A stretch of DNA of 64,000 bases from Undibacterium pigrum (lineage in GTDB: Bacteria > Pseudomonadota > Gammaproteobacteria > Burkholderiales > Burkholderiaceae_D), in the NCBI RefSeq assembly GCF_003201815.1, contig NZ_QJKB01000004.1, positions 248,001-312,000 on the forward strand, read 5' to 3'. Shown here one piece after another: positions 63,065 through 64,000 of this stretch (positions are counted from its first letter, which is position 1; each line of letters opens with the position of its first letter). A program made the position numbers and the translations under genes. The notes below the pieces were generated by a model that was given only the letters and a program-made list of their open reading frames with translations, ran no database searches and had not been told where the DNA came from.

Positions 63065-64000
63065 TCAGGCACTCATGCCATTGTGACGCAACAAGGCATC
63101 GATGTTAGGCTCGCGACCACGGAATGCCTTGAATGAAGCCAGGGCAGGGCGGGAACCGCCAGCTTCCAGGACTTCAGTTTGAAATTTTTCACCTACTGCA
63201 CGTGACAAGGTGCTACCTGATTCACTTGCATGTTCTTCAAAAGCGGCATAGGCGTCGGCAGACAAGACTTCTGCCCACTTATAACTATAATAGCCCGCTG
63301 CATAGCCACCAGAAAAGATATGGCTGAAAGAGTGCGCAAAGCGATTGAACTCTGGCGGCTGCATGACTGCAACCTGGGTGCGCACTTCCTTGAGGATGTC
63401 CTGCACGCTTTGCGTACCATTTGGTTCAAATGCATCATGCAGGCGCATGTCAAATATAGAAAATTCCACCTGACGCAGCATTTGCAGTCCCGACTGGAAA
63501 TTCTTTGCAGCGATCATCTTATCGTAGAGTGTACGTGGCAGAGCTGCACCAGTATCTACATGGGAAGTCATGTGTTGTAACACATCCCATTCCCAGCAAA
63601 AATTTTCCATGAATTGCGAAGGCAATTCAACTGCGTCCCATTCAACACCGGAAAGGCCGGATACAGACAGGTCATCCACCTTGGTCAGCAAGTGGTGAAG
63701 TCCGTGACCAAATTCATGGAACAGAGTAATTACCTCGTCATGGCTGAACAAGGCGGGCTTTTCTACGCCATTCATGGTGACGGGGGCACTGAAATTGCAG
63801 ATCAGGTAGGCAACAGGCGTTTGCACACCTTGCTGTGTCAATCTGCGACCGCGAGCATCATTCATCCAGGCGCCACCGCTTTTGCCATTGCGCGCATACA
63901 GGTCGAGATAAAACTGACCGACCAGTGCGCCATTTTTCTCAATCCGGTAAAACTTTACATCCTTGTGCCATGTGCCTGCCTGATCTGGTTTGATGTTAAC
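63065..64000 (-). CDS. prlC: Oligopeptidase A (M3 family), 5' end cut by window edge
   Basis: The frame is open from the stop at 63065 to the window edge, with 45 further codons before the first in-frame ATG at 63865, so this is the C-terminal part of a longer gene. The zinc motif is VITLFHEFGHGLHHLLTKVD (H-E-F-G-H), with the usual downstream segments LSGVEWDAVELPSQFMENFC and GGYAAGYYSYKWAEVLSADA. M3 oligopeptidase A degrades peptides and signal peptides in the cytoplasm. Oligopeptidase A in enterics is encoded by prlC; the symbol is by family resemblance. The visible part is about 311 residues of roughly 680. Confidence 0.93.
   Translation of the reverse strand, partial: VNIKPDQAGTWHKDVKFYRIEKNGALVGQFYLDLYARNGKSGGAWMNDARGRRLTQQGVQTPVAYLICNFSAPVTMNGVEKPALFSHDEVITLFHEFGHGLHHLLTKVDDLSVSGLSGVEWDAVELPSQFMENFCWEWDVLQHMTSHVDTGAALPRTLYDKMIAAKNFQSGLQMLRQVEFSIFDMRLHDAFEPNGTQSVQDILKEVRTQVAVMQPPEFNRFAHSFSHIFSGGYAAGYYSYKWAEVLSADAYAAFEEHASESGSTLSRAVGEKFQTEVLEAGGSRPALASFKAFRGREPNIDALLRHNGMSA

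Noticed and set aside
1..64000. CRISPR array, tRNA, rRNA or complete insertion sequence
   Set aside because: No direct-repeat array with regular spacers, no tRNA-like cloverleaf and no transposase frame was seen on reading both strands.

Overview
The window looks like a chromosomal segment of a betaproteobacterium of the order Burkholderiales, most likely Oxalobacteraceae (Undibacterium- or Herbaspirillum-like). This rests on mid-range base composition, the holC neighbourhood with its small downstream gene, a small Trp-rich protein of a Burkholderiales-type family, and the general family mix. It is an inference from gene content, not from a marker gene. No rRNA, tRNA, CRISPR array or complete insertion sequence was seen. 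Most of the window is densely packed chromosomal coding sequence; the main accessory part is the AT-rich left edge.

Layout. (1) 1-1.3 kb: end of a probable ABC three-component (ABC-3C) conflict system on the minus strand: a Cap4/DUF4297-like effector with an apparent 1-base frameshift, overlapping by ATGA with the first codons of a middle component. The ATPase would lie off the left edge. (2) 1.7-7.5 kb: two LysR-regulated divergons (a drug-efflux transporter, and a pirin/cysteine hydrolase pair); a 104-bp MITE-like inverted repeat sits in the first. (3) 7.6-17.2 kb: signalling block with an HD-GYP phosphodiesterase, a MerR/quinone-reductase pair with a typical MerR promoter, a multi-GAF/PAS histidine kinase and a degenerate-GGDEF/EAL protein. 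(4) 17.4-24.0 kb: Oar-like TonB receptor downstream of a LytTR response regulator and two LytS-type kinases, one of which has lost the phospho-acceptor histidine and ATP-site residues. (5) 24.1-33.5 kb: assimilatory nitrate/nitrite block: PP2C/Ser-Thr kinase fusion and NarK-type transporter on one strand, nirB-nirD-nasA-GNAT on the other. Near-consensus sigma-54 promoters face both ways, with NtrC-like sites between them. (6) 35.0-44.9 kb: TpsB transporter, exported TPR-CHAT protease, TpsA hemagglutinin-like exoprotein, CHASE2 adenylate/guanylate cyclase and exported FecR-domain protein, packed as one operon and closed by a terminator. This is the most interesting system here. (7) 44.9-64 kb: mainly housekeeping: GAF/MshEN protein, M13 peptidase, an OsmC/PaiB/GNAT operon divergent from a MocR regulator, leuA with a leucine-codon leader peptide, a periplasmic binding protein, lgt, LysR, cytochrome c, LivK-type binding protein, Lrp regulator, D-amino acid dehydrogenase, holC and a truncated oligopeptidase A.

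How parts fit together. The nitrate block encodes uptake (NarK), nitrate to nitrite (NasA) and nitrite to ammonium (NirBD), with control signals expected for nitrogen limitation. The leuA leader suggests attenuation by leucyl-tRNA supply. An Lrp regulator, a D-amino acid dehydrogenase and a branched-chain amino acid binding protein cluster at 58-61.5 kb and suggest an amino acid catabolic theme. The TPS-CHAT-CHASE2-FecR operon suggests a surface protein whose export is coupled to a caspase-like protease and to cyclic-nucleotide signalling. That coupling is inferred from gene order and translational overlap only.
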